64,000 bases of DNA. It comes from Pleurodeles waltl. Taxonomy: Eukaryota; Chordata; Amphibia; Caudata; Salamandridae. This document shows, in pieces, positions 44,974 through 56,565 of the stretch; the first letter of the stretch is position 1, and each line of letters begins with the position of its first letter. The stretch lies in NCBI RefSeq assembly GCF_031143425.1, contig NC_090444.1, forward strand, positions 59,887,533-59,951,532, given 5' to 3'. The notes beneath the pieces are model-generated. The model saw only the letters and a list, made by a program, of their open reading frames with translations, had not been told where the DNA came from and made no database searches. The position numbers were made by a program, and so were the translations under genes.

Positions 44974-47953
44974 TGTAGGAGGCTGGACTGGCTTGTAGTG
45001 AGTACCAAGGGGTACTTACACCTTGCACCAGGCCCAGGTATCCCTTATTAGTGTATAGGGTGTCTAGCAGCTTAGGCTGATAGATAATGGTAGCTTAGCA
45101 GAGCAGCTTAGGCTGAACTAGGAGACGAGTGAAGCTCCTACAGTACCACTAGTGTCACTTGCACAATATCATAAGAAAACACAATACACAGATATACAAA
45201 AAATAAAGGTACTTTATTTTTATGACAATATGCCAAAGTATCTCAGTGAGTACCCTCAATATGAGGATAGCAAACATACACAAGATATATGTACACAATA
45301 CCAAAAATATGCAGTATAGTCTTAGAAAACAGTGCAAACAATGTATAGTTACAATAGGATGCAATGGGGACACATAGGGATAGGGGCAACACAAACCATA
45401 TACTCCAAAAGTGGAATGCGAACCACGAATGGACCACAAACCTATGTGACCTTGTAGAGAGTCGCTGGGACTGTAAGAAAACAGTGAGGGTTAGAAAAAT
45501 AGCCCACCCCAAGACCCTGAAAAGTGAGTGCAAAGTGCATTAAAGTTCCCCAAAGAGCACAGAAGTCATGATAGGGGAATTCTGCAGGAAAGACACAAAC
45601 CAGCAATGCAACAACGATGGATTTCCAAACGAGGGTACCTGTGGAACAAGGGGACCAAGTCCAGAAGTCACAAGCAAGTCGGAGATGGGCAGATGCCCAG
45701 GAAATGCCAGCTGTGGGTGTAAAGAAGCTGCTACTGGACAGTAGAAGCTGAGGATTCTGCAGGAACAACAAGGGCTAGAAACTTCCCCTTTGGAGGATGG
45801 ATGTACCACGTCGTGAAGAGTTGTGCAGAAATGTTTTCCCGCCGAAAGATCGCCAACAAGCCTTGCTAGCTGCAAATCGTGCGGTTAGGGTTTTTGGATG
45901 CTGCTGTGGCCCAGGAGGGACCAGGATGTCGCCAATTGCGTCACGGGACAGAGGGGGCGCCCAGCAAGACAAGGAGCCCTCTCAGAAGCAGGCAGCACCC
46001 GCAAAAGTGCCGGAACAGGCACTACAAAGAGGAGCAAAACGGTGCTCACCCGAAGTTGCACAAAGGAGTCCCACGCCGCCGGAGGACAACTTAGAAAGTC
46101 GTGCAATGCAGGTTAGAGTGCTGTGGACCCAGGCTTGGCTGTGCACAAAGGATTTCCACCAGAAGTGCACAGAGGCCGGAGTAGCTGCAAAAGACGCGGT
46201 TCCCAGCAATGCAGTCTGGCGTGGGGAGGCAAGGACTTACCTCCACCAAACTTGGACTGAAGAGTCACTGGACTGTGGGAGTCACTTGGACAGAGTTGCT
46301 GGATTCAAGGGACCTCGCTCGTCGTGCTGAGAGGAGACCCAGGGGACCGGTGATGCAGTTCTTTGGTGCCTGCGGTAGCAGGGGGAAGATTCCGTCGACC
46401 CACGGGAGATTTCTTCAGAGCTTCTAGTGCAGAGAGGAGGCAGACTACCCCCACAGCATGCACCACCAGGAAAACAGTCGAGAAGGTGGCAGGATCAGTG
46501 TTACAGAGTTGCAGTAGTCGTCTTTGCTACTTTGTTGCAGGTTTGCAGGCTTCCAGCGCGGTCAGCAGTCGATTCCTTGGCAGAAGGTGAAGAGAGAGAT
46601 GGAGAGGAACTCTGATGAGCTCTTGCATTCGTTATCTAAGGAATTCCCCAAAGCAGAGACCCTAAATAGCCAGAAAAGAGGGTTTGGCTACTTAGGAGAG
46701 AGAATAGGCTAGCAACACCTGAAGGAGAGTCTGATGTCACCTGCTGGCCCTGGCCACTCAGAGCAGTCCAGTGTGCCAGCAGCACCTCTGTTTCCAAGAT
46801 GGCAGAGGTCTGGAGCACACTGGAGGAGTTCTGGGCACCTCCCAGGGGAGGTGCAGGTCAGGGGAGTGGTCACTCCCCTTTCCTTTGTCCAGTTTCACGC
46901 CAGAGCAGGGCTGAGGGATCCCTGAACCGGTGTAGACTGGCTTATGCAGAAATGGGCACCATCTGTGCCCATGAAAGCATTTCCAGAGGCTGTGGGAGGC
47001 TACTCCTCCCCTGCCTTAACACCTTTTTCCATAGGGAGAGGGTGTAACACCCTCTCTCTGAGGAAGTCCTTTGTTCTGCCATCCTGGGCCAAGCCTGGCT
47101 GGACCCCAGGAGGGCAGAAACCTGTCTGAGGGGTTGGCAGCAGCAGCAGCTGCAGTGAAACCCCTGAAAAGGCAGTTTGGCAGTACCAGGGTCTGTGCTA
47201 CAGACCCGTGGGATCATGGGATTGTGCCAACAATGCCAGGATGGCATAGAGGGGGCAATTCCATGATCTTAGACATGTTACATGGCCATATTCAGAGTTA
47301 CCATTGTGAAGCTACACATAGGTAGTGACCTATGTGTAGTGCACGCGTGTAATGGTGTCCCCGCACTCACAAAGTCCGGGGAATTTGCCCTGAACAATGT
47401 GGGGGCACCTTGGCTAGTGCCAGGGTGCCCACACACTAAGTAACTTTGCACCTAACCTTTACCAGGTAAAGGTTAGACATATAGGTGACTTATAAGTTAC
47501 TTAAGTGCAGTGGTAAATGGCTGTGAAATAACGTGGACGTTATTTCACTCAGGCTGCAGTGGCAGGCCTGTGTAAGAATTGTGAGAGCTCCCTATGGGTG
47601 GCAAAAGAAATGCTGCAGCCCATAGGGATCTCCTGGAACCCCAATACCCTGGGTACCTCAGTACCATATACTAGGGAATTATAAGGGTGTTCCAGTATGC
47701 CAATGTAAATTGGTGAAATTGGTCACTAGCCTGTTAGTGACAATTTGGAAAGAAATGAGAGAGCATAACCACTGAGGTTCTGGATAGCAGAGCCTCAGTG
47801 AGACAGTTAGTCATAACACAGGTAATACATTCAGGCACACTTATGAGCACTGGGGCCCTGGCTGGCAGGGTCCCAGTGACACATACAACTAAAACAACAT
47901 ATATACAGTGAAAAATGGGGGTAACATGCCAGGCAAGATGGTACTTTCCTACA
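44974..47953 (-). repeat. 3' LTR of the Gmr1-like element (2,980 bp)
   Basis: On the minus strand it starts TGTAGGAAAGTACC, right after a run of twelve G and TTG (polypurine tract, 47,954-47,970), and ends CAGCCTCCTACA at 44,974. An AATAAA signal (minus) lies at 45,213-45,218, about 240 bp from the end. The length is very long for a Gypsy LTR. The open frames across 45,155-47,325 are not conserved with the solo LTR at 21,395-24,478. Confidence 0.93.
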
Positions 47954-47986
47954 CAACCCCCCCCCCCCAAACGAAGGACAATAAGA

Positions 47987-50900
47987 CTAGTCATTACCTG
48001 ATGGGTCTTCATTGTCTAAGTGGAAATATCTGGAGAGTCCATCTGCATTGGAGTGGGTACTCCCAGGTCTATGTTCCACTGTATAGTCCATTCCCTGTAG
48101 GGATATGGACCACCTCAACAATTTAGGATTTTCACCTTTCATTTGTTTTAGCCAAAGTAGAGGTTTGTGGTCTGTCTGAACAATGAAGTGAGTGCCAAAC
48201 AGGTATGGCCTCAACTTCTTCAGTGCCCAGACCACAGCAAAGGCCTCCCTCTCTATGGCAGACCAACTCTTTTCTCTAGGGGTCAACCTTCTACTAATAA
48301 AAGCAACAGGTTGATCCTGGCCCTCAGAATTAAGTTGTGATAGGACTGCCCCTACTCCTAATTCAGATGCATCAGTTTGGACATAGAATGTTTTAGAGTA
48401 ACAAGGGCTTTTCAGGACAGGTGCAGAGCACATGGCCTGCTTCAGCTCCTCAAAAGCTTTCTGACAATTTGCTGTCCATAATACCTTTTTAGGCATTTTC
48501 TTTGAAGTGAGGTCATTAAGAGGGGCTGCAATGGAGCCATAGTTCTTTATGAACCTCCTATAGTACCCAGTGAGGCCTAAAAAGGCTCTCACCTGAGTCT
48601 GAGTAGTAGGGGGAACCCAATCTAAAATAGTTTAGATTTTCCCCTGTAGTGGTGCAATCTGTTCCCCACCAACCAGGTGTCCCAGATAAACCACCTTCCC
48701 CTGCCCTATCTGGCACTTTGAAGCCTTGACAGTGAGGCCTGCCTTTTGCAGGTCCTCTAAAACTTTCCATAGGTGGACCAGGTGATCATCCCAGCTGGAG
48801 CTAAAGACAGCTATATCGTCCAGATATGCTGCACTAAAAGCCTCCAGCCCTTGCAGGACTGTGTTCACCAACCTTTGAAAAGTGGCAGGTGCATTTTTCA
48901 ATCCAAAAGGCATTACTGTGAATTGGTAATGGCCTCCAATGGTTGAAAATGCAGTTTTAGCTTTTGCATCTTCTGATAATTTGATCTGCCAATACCCTGC
49001 AGTCAAGTCAAAAGTGCTTAGATACTTGGCAGATGCCAGTGTATCTATGAGCTCATCTGCCCTGGGTATAGGGTGAGCATCAGTTTTGGTTACCTGGTTG
49101 AGACCTCTGTAGTCAACACAAAACCGCATTTCCTTCTTTCCATCTTTGGAATGAGGTTTTGGTACAAGAACCACAGGAGAGGCCCATGGACTTTCAGAGT
49201 GCTCAACCACTCCCAGTTCTAACATTTTCTGCATCTCTTGCTTTATGCAGTCTCTGACATGGTCAGGCTGCCTATAGATCTTACTTTTGACAGGCAAGCT
49301 GTCTCCAGTATCTATAGTGTGCTCACACCAAGAAGTGGTACCTGGCACAGTAGAGAAGAGTTCAGAAAACTGACCCAGGAGATTTATGCAGTGGTCTTTC
49401 TGCTCAGCAGTAAGACAATCTTCCAGTACAACACCTTCCACTAGAGCATCTTGTTCTGTGGAAGAGAAGAGATCAGGGAGAGGATCACTGTCTTCTTCCT
49501 GTCCCTCATCAATTGCCATGAGCAGGGTGAGATCAGCCCTGTCATAGTAGGGTTTCAGGCGATTGACATGGAGCACCCTAAGGGGACTCCTGGCAGTGCC
49601 TAAGTCAACTAAGTAGGTGACTTCACCCTTTTTCTCAACAATTGTGTGGGGTCCACTCCATTTATCTTGGAGTGCTCTTGGGGCCACAGACTCCAAGACC
49701 CACACTTTCTGCCCTGGTTGGTACTGAACCAAAACAGCCTTCTGGTCATGCGATTGCTTCTGGAGCTCTTGGCTGGCCTGAAGGTTTTTACTGGTCTTTT
49801 TCATGTATTCAGCCATCCTTGATCTGAGGCCAAGTACATAGTCCACTATGTCTTGCTTTGGAGCTTTTAAAGGTTGTTCCCAACCCTCCTTAACAAGTTT
49901 TAGGGGACCTCTCACAGGGTGTCCAAAGAGGAGTTCAAAGGGGCTGAAGCCCACTCCTTTCTGGGGTACCTCCCTGTAAGCAAAAAGGAGGCATGGTAAA
50001 AGGATATCCCATCTCCTGCGGAGTTTTTCAGGGAGTCCCATAATCATGCCTTTGAGAGTTTTGTTAAATCTCTCCACCAGTCCATTTGTTTGTAAATGAT
50101 AGGGTGTGGTGAACTTGTATGTAACACCACACTCCTTACACATGGCCTTTAAGTAAGCAGACATGAAATTGCTTCCCCTGTCTGATACCACCTCTTTTGG
50201 GAAGCCCACCCTGGAAAAGATTCCCAGGAGGGCCTTTGCCACTGCAGGAGCTGTAGTGGTCCTTAGAGGAATTGCTTCAGGATATCTGGTGGCATGGTCC
50301 ACTACCACCAAGATAAACCTATTGCCTGAAGCAGTAGGAGGGTCAAGGGGGCCAACTATGTCAACCCCTACCCTTTCAAAGGGAACCCCAACCACAGGCA
50401 GTGGAATAAGGGGTGCCTTTGGAGTGCCACCTGTCTTGCCACTGGCTTGACAGGTTTCACAGGACTTACAAAATTCTTTTGTGTCCTCTGCCATTCTAGG
50501 CCAATGAAACAGGGGAACAAGCCTGTCCCAAGTTTTAATTTGCCCCAAATGTCCAGCTAAGGGAATGTCGTGAGCAAGAGTTAGGAGGAACTTTCTGTAC
50601 TCCTGAGGAATCACCAATCTCCTGGCAGCTCCAGGTTTTGGATCCCTTGCTTCAGTGTACAAGAGGTTGTCCTCCCAGTAAACTCTGTGAGAGTCACTGA
50701 CATCCCCATTTGCTTGTTTGACAGCTTGCTGCCTTAGACCCTCTAGTGTGGGACAGGTCTGCTGTGCCACACTCAGCTCCTCCCTGGCAGGCCCCCTTTC
50801 ACCCAAAAGCTCAGCAGTGTCTGCTTCCAGCTCCTCTGGTGTAGGTTCTGCACAGGGTGGGAATTCTTCTTCCTCAGAAGTAGAATCTACTGTAGAGGGA

Positions 50901-51139
50901 GGGATAGTAGGTACTGATTTACCTTTGCTACCCCTAGCTTTAGGGAGCACTTGGTCCATTCTTCCAGGATCCAAGTCACCCTGTCCTTTTTGCTTTTTGG
51001 CCTGAGCCCTGGTCAAAGCAAAAATATGCCCTGGAATGCCCAGCATTGCTGCATGAGCCTCCAACTCCACTTCTGCCCAAGCTGATGTCTCTAAATCATT
51101 TCTTAATAGACAGTCTACAGGTAAATCTGAGGCAACCAC
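47987..51139 (-). pseudogene. Gmr1-like pol: protease end, integrase, RT, RNase H (one in-frame stop)
   Basis: The first 25 residues are the end of an aspartic protease (SDLPVDCLLRNDL). Integrase follows: zinc region (HDIPLAGHLG, CKSCETC), core (VDIVGPLD, VSDRGSNF, GLVERFNK; DD35E complete) and C-terminal domain (WSGPHTIVEKKGEVTYL, LHVNRLKPYY). RT comes next (residues about 620-830): MRFCVDYRGLN, FDLTAGYWQI and AYLDDIAVFS with both catalytic sites. A TAA at 48,632-48,634 interrupts RT and RNase H; beyond it, in the same frame, RNase H is complete (VQTDASELGVGA, EREAFAVVWAL, VQTDHKPLLW, NADGLSRY). Single nonsense change aside, every catalytic residue I can check is present. Confidence 0.92.
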
Positions 51140-52983
51140 AACTTTCTTTGGGCCAGTAACCCCCCCCAGTTGAGATTCACAACAGCCATGGGGTGGCTAA
51201 GGGTGTTGTTATGAGCATCGGTTACTTGGTACTGGTGACCAAGTAAGTGTTGTTCAGGGTGGACCAGTTTCTCTATTACCATTGTAACACTGGCACCAGT
51301 GTCCCTGTAGGCCTGAACCCCAACACCATTTATTAGGGGTAGTTGCTTGTACTTATCCATGTTAAGGGGACAAGCAACCAAGGTGGCTAAATCAATAGCC
51401 CCCTCAGAGACTAACACAGCCTCTGTGGTCTCCCTAATCAGACCAACCCCAACTAAGTTACCAATAGTGAGCCCAGCTACTCCCTTGGATTGGCTATTAG
51501 TAGGTTTGCTCCCACCACCACTGCTATTAGTAGGGACACTAGGTGTAGCAGTAGGGGTTGTAGTGGTAGGAGGCTTGGTGCTTTTCTTTGGACAACTGGG
51601 ATCTGTTGTCCAATGGCCTTTTATTTTACATAAATAGCACCATGGTTTCTTTTCTTTGTTTTGATTTGAAGAGGATTTGGGCCCACCACCCCCACCAGAG
51701 TGTTTTTGTGGGCCTGATGAAGACTCATATTTAGATTTGTCCCCACCCTTGTCAGAAGACTTACCATCCGTCGTCTTATTGCCATCATTGTCACCCCCTG
51801 TATGAACTTTTCTGTTCACCCTTGTTCTGACCCATTTGTCTGCCTTTTTTCCCAATTCTTGGGGAGAGGTCAGATCAGAGTCCACCAAGTACTGGTGCAA
51901 CAAATCAGACACACAATTATTAAGAATATGCTCTCTCAGGATCAAGTTATACAGGCTGTCATAATCAGTAACTTTACTGCCATGTAACCACCCCTCCAAG
52001 GCCTTCACTGAATGGTCAACAAAATCAACCCAGTCTTGTGAAGGCTCCTTTTTGGTCTCTCTGAACTTTATCCTGTATTGTTCAGTGGTTAAGCCATAAC
52101 CATCCAGTAGTGCATTCTTAAGAACTGTAAAATTATTGGCATCACTTTCTTTCACAGTAAGGAGCCTATCCCTACCTTTTCCACTAAATGATAGCCATAG
52201 GATAGCAGCCCACTGCCTTTGAGGGACATCCTGTACAACACAGGCCCTCTCAAGTGCAGCAAACCACTTGTTAATGTCATCCCCCTCCTTATAAGGGGGA
52301 ACTATCTTGTGCAGATTCCTTGAATCATGCTCTCTTGCAGGATGACTATGGGAAATACTGCTGCTGCCACCATGGGTTTCTAAACCCAATTTCTGTCTTT
52401 CCTTCTCTACTTCTAAGGATTGTCTATCTAAATCCAGCTGTTGCTGTTTAAGCTTCAGTCTGGATTGCTCCACTCTCAATCTATTGAGCTCCCTTTCTAA
52501 CATTCTGTCATCAGGGTGGGTGGGAGGGACATGCCTAGACACAGAAGTATGGTGAGAATGGACAGAAGGAGACCTGTCCCTTACAGAAGGCACCCTAACA
52601 GCTTGGCTAACAGAAACATTACTTCTACTGTAGTGAGAAGGAATACTCTTTTTATGATGTGAGACAACACTATCTGTATGGTGTGACTCAACTTCAGTAC
52701 CAACTATGCTAGACTGTCTAGTAATGGGCAGGCTGAGAAGTTTCTTTCCTGAATCTTTTCCTGGGGGAGTCCCTGGATCAGATTGGGAACCATTTGCTAC
52801 TTTTCCAACAGATGTGGCCCCTAAGGCCTTATCTTGTTCTCTAAGCATATTAAGCAACAATTCCAAAGAAGGATTCTTCCCTACACTCAAACCTCTTTCT
52901 ACACAGAGACTCCTTGCTCCTTTCCAGCTAAGGTGGTCATATGCAATTTTGGACAGATCAACATTTTGGCCTGTGCCAGACAT
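51115..52983 (-). CDS. Gmr1-like gag with protease active site (622 aa)
   Basis: The ATG at 52,983 opens an uninterrupted frame. Residues about 12-50 (LSWKGARSLCVERGLSVGKN, then LLLNMLREQD) resemble a SAP-type DNA-binding motif. A strongly charged coiled coil follows (LERELNRLRVEQSRLKLKQQ), then a capsid-like region with WAAILWLSFSGKGRDRL. A zinc knuckle CYLCKIKGHWTTDPSC has spacing C-x2-C-x4-H-x6-C, unlike the usual x4 at the end. Near residue 560 is YRDTGASVTMV, the DTGA active site of the retropepsin. Gag packages the RNA; the protease matures the polyprotein. The frame ends shortly after an 8-G run (about 51,160-51,167), and the rest of the protease is in the pol frame. Confidence 0.92.
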   Translation of the reverse strand: MSGTGQNVDLSKIAYDHLSWKGARSLCVERGLSVGKNPSLELLLNMLREQDKALGATSVGKVANGSQSDPGTPPGKDSGKKLLSLPITRQSSIVGTEVESHHTDSVVSHHKKSIPSHYSRSNVSVSQAVRVPSVRDRSPSVHSHHTSVSRHVPPTHPDDRMLERELNRLRVEQSRLKLKQQQLDLDRQSLEVEKERQKLGLETHGGSSSISHSHPAREHDSRNLHKIVPPYKEGDDINKWFAALERACVVQDVPQRQWAAILWLSFSGKGRDRLLTVKESDANNFTVLKNALLDGYGLTTEQYRIKFRETKKEPSQDWVDFVDHSVKALEGWLHGSKVTDYDSLYNLILREHILNNCVSDLLHQYLVDSDLTSPQELGKKADKWVRTRVNRKVHTGGDNDGNKTTDGKSSDKGGDKSKYESSSGPQKHSGGGGGPKSSSNQNKEKKPWCYLCKIKGHWTTDPSCPKKSTKPPTTTTPTATPSVPTNSSGGGSKPTNSQSKGVAGLTIGNLVGVGLIRETTEAVLVSEGAIDLATLVACPLNMDKYKQLPLINGVGVQAYRDTGASVTMVIEKLVHPEQHLLGHQYQVTDAHNNTLSHPMAVVNLNWGGLLAQRKLWLPQIYL

Positions 52984-53256
52984 TTTAGAAAGAGTTTAAG
53001 TGACAGAAAAAGTGAAGAAAAAGTTTTTCAGAACTTTTAGAAAGGCAGAAAAAAAACTTTTTTAACTTTTCAAGAACTTTTAGAAAGTTTAGAAGTACTT
53101 TTCAGCACTTAGAAAAGAGTGAAAAGAGGAAATGCAAAACTTTTTAGCAATGTGTACACACACTGAACTTGTTTTGTATATTTTTCTCTTATGAAAAGTA
53201 CAATGACAAGAGTGGTAAGTAGTCTCAAAGCACTTATCCCACCGCTGCACAACCAA
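52984..53256 (-). promoter_or_regulatory. Leader and primer-binding region of the Gmr1-like element
   Basis: Minus strand, directly after the LTR end CCTCCTACA: one T, then TGGTTGTGCAGCGGTGGG, in the place of a tRNA primer-binding site (TGG start). I could not match it to a named tRNA. About 270 bp of A/T-rich leader follow before the gag ATG. Confidence 0.6.
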
Positions 53257-53932
53257 TGTAGGAGGCTGGACTGGCTTGTAGTGAGTACCAAGGGGTACTT
53301 GCACCTTGCACCAGGCCCAGTTATCCCTTATTAGTGTATAGGGTGTCTAGCAGCATAGGCTGATAGATAATGGTAGCTTAGCAGAGCAGCTTAGGCTGAA
53401 CTAGGAGACGAGTGAAGCTCCTACAGTACCACTAGTGTCACTTGCACAATATCATAAGAAAACACAATACACAGATATACTAAAAATAAAGGTACTTTAT
53501 TTTTATGACAATATGCCAAAGTATCTCAGTGAGTACCCTCAGTATGAGGATAGCAATTATACACAAGTTATATGTACACAATACCAAAAATATGCAGTAT
53601 AGTCTTAGAAAACAGTGCAAACAATGTATAGTTACAATAGGATGCAATGGAGACACATAGGGATAGGGGCAACACAAACCATATACTCCAAAAGTGGAAT
53701 GCGAACCACGAATGGACCCCAAACCTATGTGACCTTGTAGAGGGTCGCTGGGACTATTAGAAAATAGTAAGGGTTAGAAAAATAGCCCTCCCCAAGACCC
53801 TGAAAAGTGAGTGCAAAGTGCACTAAAGTTCCCCAAAGGACAAAGAAGTCGTGATAGGGGAATTCTGCAGGAAAGACACAAACCAGCAATGCAACAACAA
53901 TGGATTTCCAAACGAGGGTACCTGTGGAACAA
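53257..53932 (-). repeat. Truncated 5' LTR of the Gmr1-like element
   Basis: 676 bp of the 3'-terminal part of the LTR (minus-strand sense), collinear with 44,974-45,650. At 53,932 it breaks off after CCTGTGGAACAAG, where the other LTR goes on GGGACC, and passes straight into the start of the duplicated unit. The shared AAG is the only homology at the join. Confidence 0.92.
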
Positions 53933-56333
53933 GTGACTGCTCTCTATCAATATGACACTACACCATGGGCGCCACCAAATATACTGCTGCCACAGCTTCT
54001 CCGCTGGGTAGAAGTTCACTGGCTGACTGCACCTGCATTTTCATACCATGACCTCGCTGCCAGGCTACCCACCACTCTAGATGCCTGGAATGAATTTTAA
54101 TTTGGCAGTGAATATTCCAACCAATCTTAATTTCCTCCCCAGTAGGAGAGGTAACAACTGACCACCCACTACCAGGGATGGTTGTAGTCTACCATGTTCC
54201 TTTGGCAACTTCGTAACTTACCCAGGACTCTGCATCCAATGGAGAGATCCTTTTACTAACAGGTCTCTCCGCCTTCTTGAACCCAGAGTCAATTCCTTGC
54301 CTGATGGTACATCATGACGTTGCTGTTTAACCACAGAAACAACAATAGCGAATAAAGTGGCAGACATAAAAAGATAGATAAGAAATCACCCGGAAACAAA
54401 GAAGAACACCCCACTGATGGCACCGCACTGACGTGTGACAAAAATAACCAACACCCTTTTATCAAAGCTTCGCCCTACTGCTACTTGCTGTGGGAACCTA
54501 GAACGTAAACTGCTTTCTTATAACAGCTGCTAAATATCCCTGCTTTGGAAAACATGGAAAGCACCTCCCTCTGTTTTTAGACGACCCTTTGTAAAAACCG
54601 GGACATGAGCTACATTTCTCGAAATCTGCAGGACAAGAGGTGAAAAACCAGGATTGTCCCAGGAAAACGGGACACCTGGTCACCCTACTTAGGTACTGCA
54701 CTGGCGGGAACTATGCAAGCCCTCCTCACACTAGGTACGAACACCATGGGCAGCAGCTCAAGAAGCCTCCCTCACTCACGGGTAGAGCACAGAAACCAAG
54801 TCTTCCTCACAAAGGGCCATATGTACGAATACTTTTTCCCATAGACACAAAATGGGTAAAACCCTTTGCTACATCTGGCCCAAAAACTGTTAAACAGCGG
54901 CCCGGAACACAGTTAGTCTTGGTTGCATCAGATGCTTCCGACTACAATTATTAAATGCGTGTTGAAGGCCTTAGCGGTGGGGAAGGGATGGGCTGGCTTG
55001 TAGGGCAATCAGATAGTGCCCTGTAGGCTTGTCTGACAGGTAAGCGTGCGGGTCTGATGTTTTTGGCTGTTTGTGGTCTGTTTTATGGTCTAGTGGATCT
55101 ATTTCTACTCTTGATTTCCTCATGTCAAAACAAACATTGTCTTCAGCAAGCTCAAATCCATGCAGTCTTCCATACATTGCAAAGCACCAATATCGCGTAT
55201 CGAGTTCAAAACTGCCCCAATTTACAAACACTGGCCACTATTTTAGCATCCTCATACACTAACAGGCCATTTTTCTTTGTTGCCAAGCACATTTATCATC
55301 CCAGCCCACCCCTGAGTGGGACTCTGACAGCTTTCGATAAGGTGACAATATCTTCGGAACCAAAACCCAGACCGGGGACTGACATAGAAGTAGGACTAAC
55401 TGTTGACACTCACCATGGCCAAGGAGAGGCGTGCGTTATAGCACCCACCAATACAGAAGGACTATACTGCCACACCCAACACACCTATTGAAAAATACTA
55501 CATATACAGAACACTTGGTGCTCTTAGGTGCTGTGCGCTTCTTTCCATTTCATGAACATTGAACAAGCCCAAGAAGAAGAGGGAAGATTTGAAGTTGTCT
55601 ATATGACACATAAAAAGCATAACCCCACCTTTGCTTTGTATTCTGGGACCTGTGGTCCTGTATTTATAATGGTAGAAGAGCCAGAGGGCAAAAAATGAAA
55701 AAAAGGAATGCGTAAGCCTCAAAGTGTATTTTCATAGGAAATTTAAAAAGTACATTCAGGCTCACCTACCTGAGTTGATCCATAGATTTTGTGGAAACCC
55801 CCCTCACCCATGCTGTGCTGAGATCCAGAGCATGCCTGACCCTGGCTGATGGGCTCATGTGACAATCATTCACTCCTCTTTAGCCCCTGCTGTGCTGCCT
55901 CAATGAGGAGAGGCAGTGAATAGGGCTACCACCGGTTCGGTATTTCAATATCTCAGCCAGTACAAAAATGAGCAAAATCACCTAAAGCGGGAATTTTTAG
56001 CCTTTATCTGTACATACTTCAAACAACTAATATAAATAGCGCTTTTAAATGTGTCCATGAGCTGTGTTAATGATTTATGACTAATAAAGTAAACAATGGC
56101 AGAAAAGTGATGTTACAAATCAATACATTTGATTGTGTTTGAAGTTCTGTTGAGTATCCTATCTCACGCCCAAGGCCTTGGCAGACTCATAAAACAACAA
56201 ATGGTTATTTGTCTACTAGAAAGGTGGAAACCCCAGCAGCACAGGAAGAAACTATTTAAAGAATTAATCTTGTTCCTGAGGACAACCTGGCCTTTCTATA
56301 AAAAAAGTGACATATATTGATTTACACAAAAAG

Positions 56334-56565
56334 TGTGGGGACGCCAGGGTAGTGTCCGGCTGGCAACGTGGTAAATAAAGCATCCCTTTCCTTGAGGCTG
56401 ACTTACCACCCACCCCACACCTATCCATCACAGGCGTCACCAGTCAGGTGACCCCACCCAAGAAAGAGGCCGGGCGCACATGCCCTGGGTGAGTTACACC
56501 TCCAGAGTAGCAGTGTCTTTGTTGTTATGTTATTAGCATGGGGGCCTAGGGCCCATGACACAACA
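56334..56565 (+). repeat. Second copy of the short Gypsy-type LTR
   Basis: Same ends and same TTGGCGACGAGG follow-on as 32,262-32,493; part of duplication unit 2. Confidence 0.5.

Larger units (their letters stand above)
44974..53932 (-). mobile_element. Gmr1-like Ty3/Gypsy retrotransposon, nearly intact, 5' LTR cut by the duplication junction
   Basis: The minus-strand layout is truncated 5' LTR (53,257-53,932), leader, gag, protease, integrase, RT, RNase H, a G-rich polypurine tract, and complete 3' LTR (44,974-47,953). Integrase lies upstream of RT, the reverse of normal Ty3/Gypsy order, which is the defining trait of the Gmr1-like group of deuterostomes. The two LTRs differ at about 22 of the 676 comparable positions by eye (around 3 per cent). 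The element interrupts retroviral pol at 44,973 (flank CCCAA). Confidence 0.9.
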
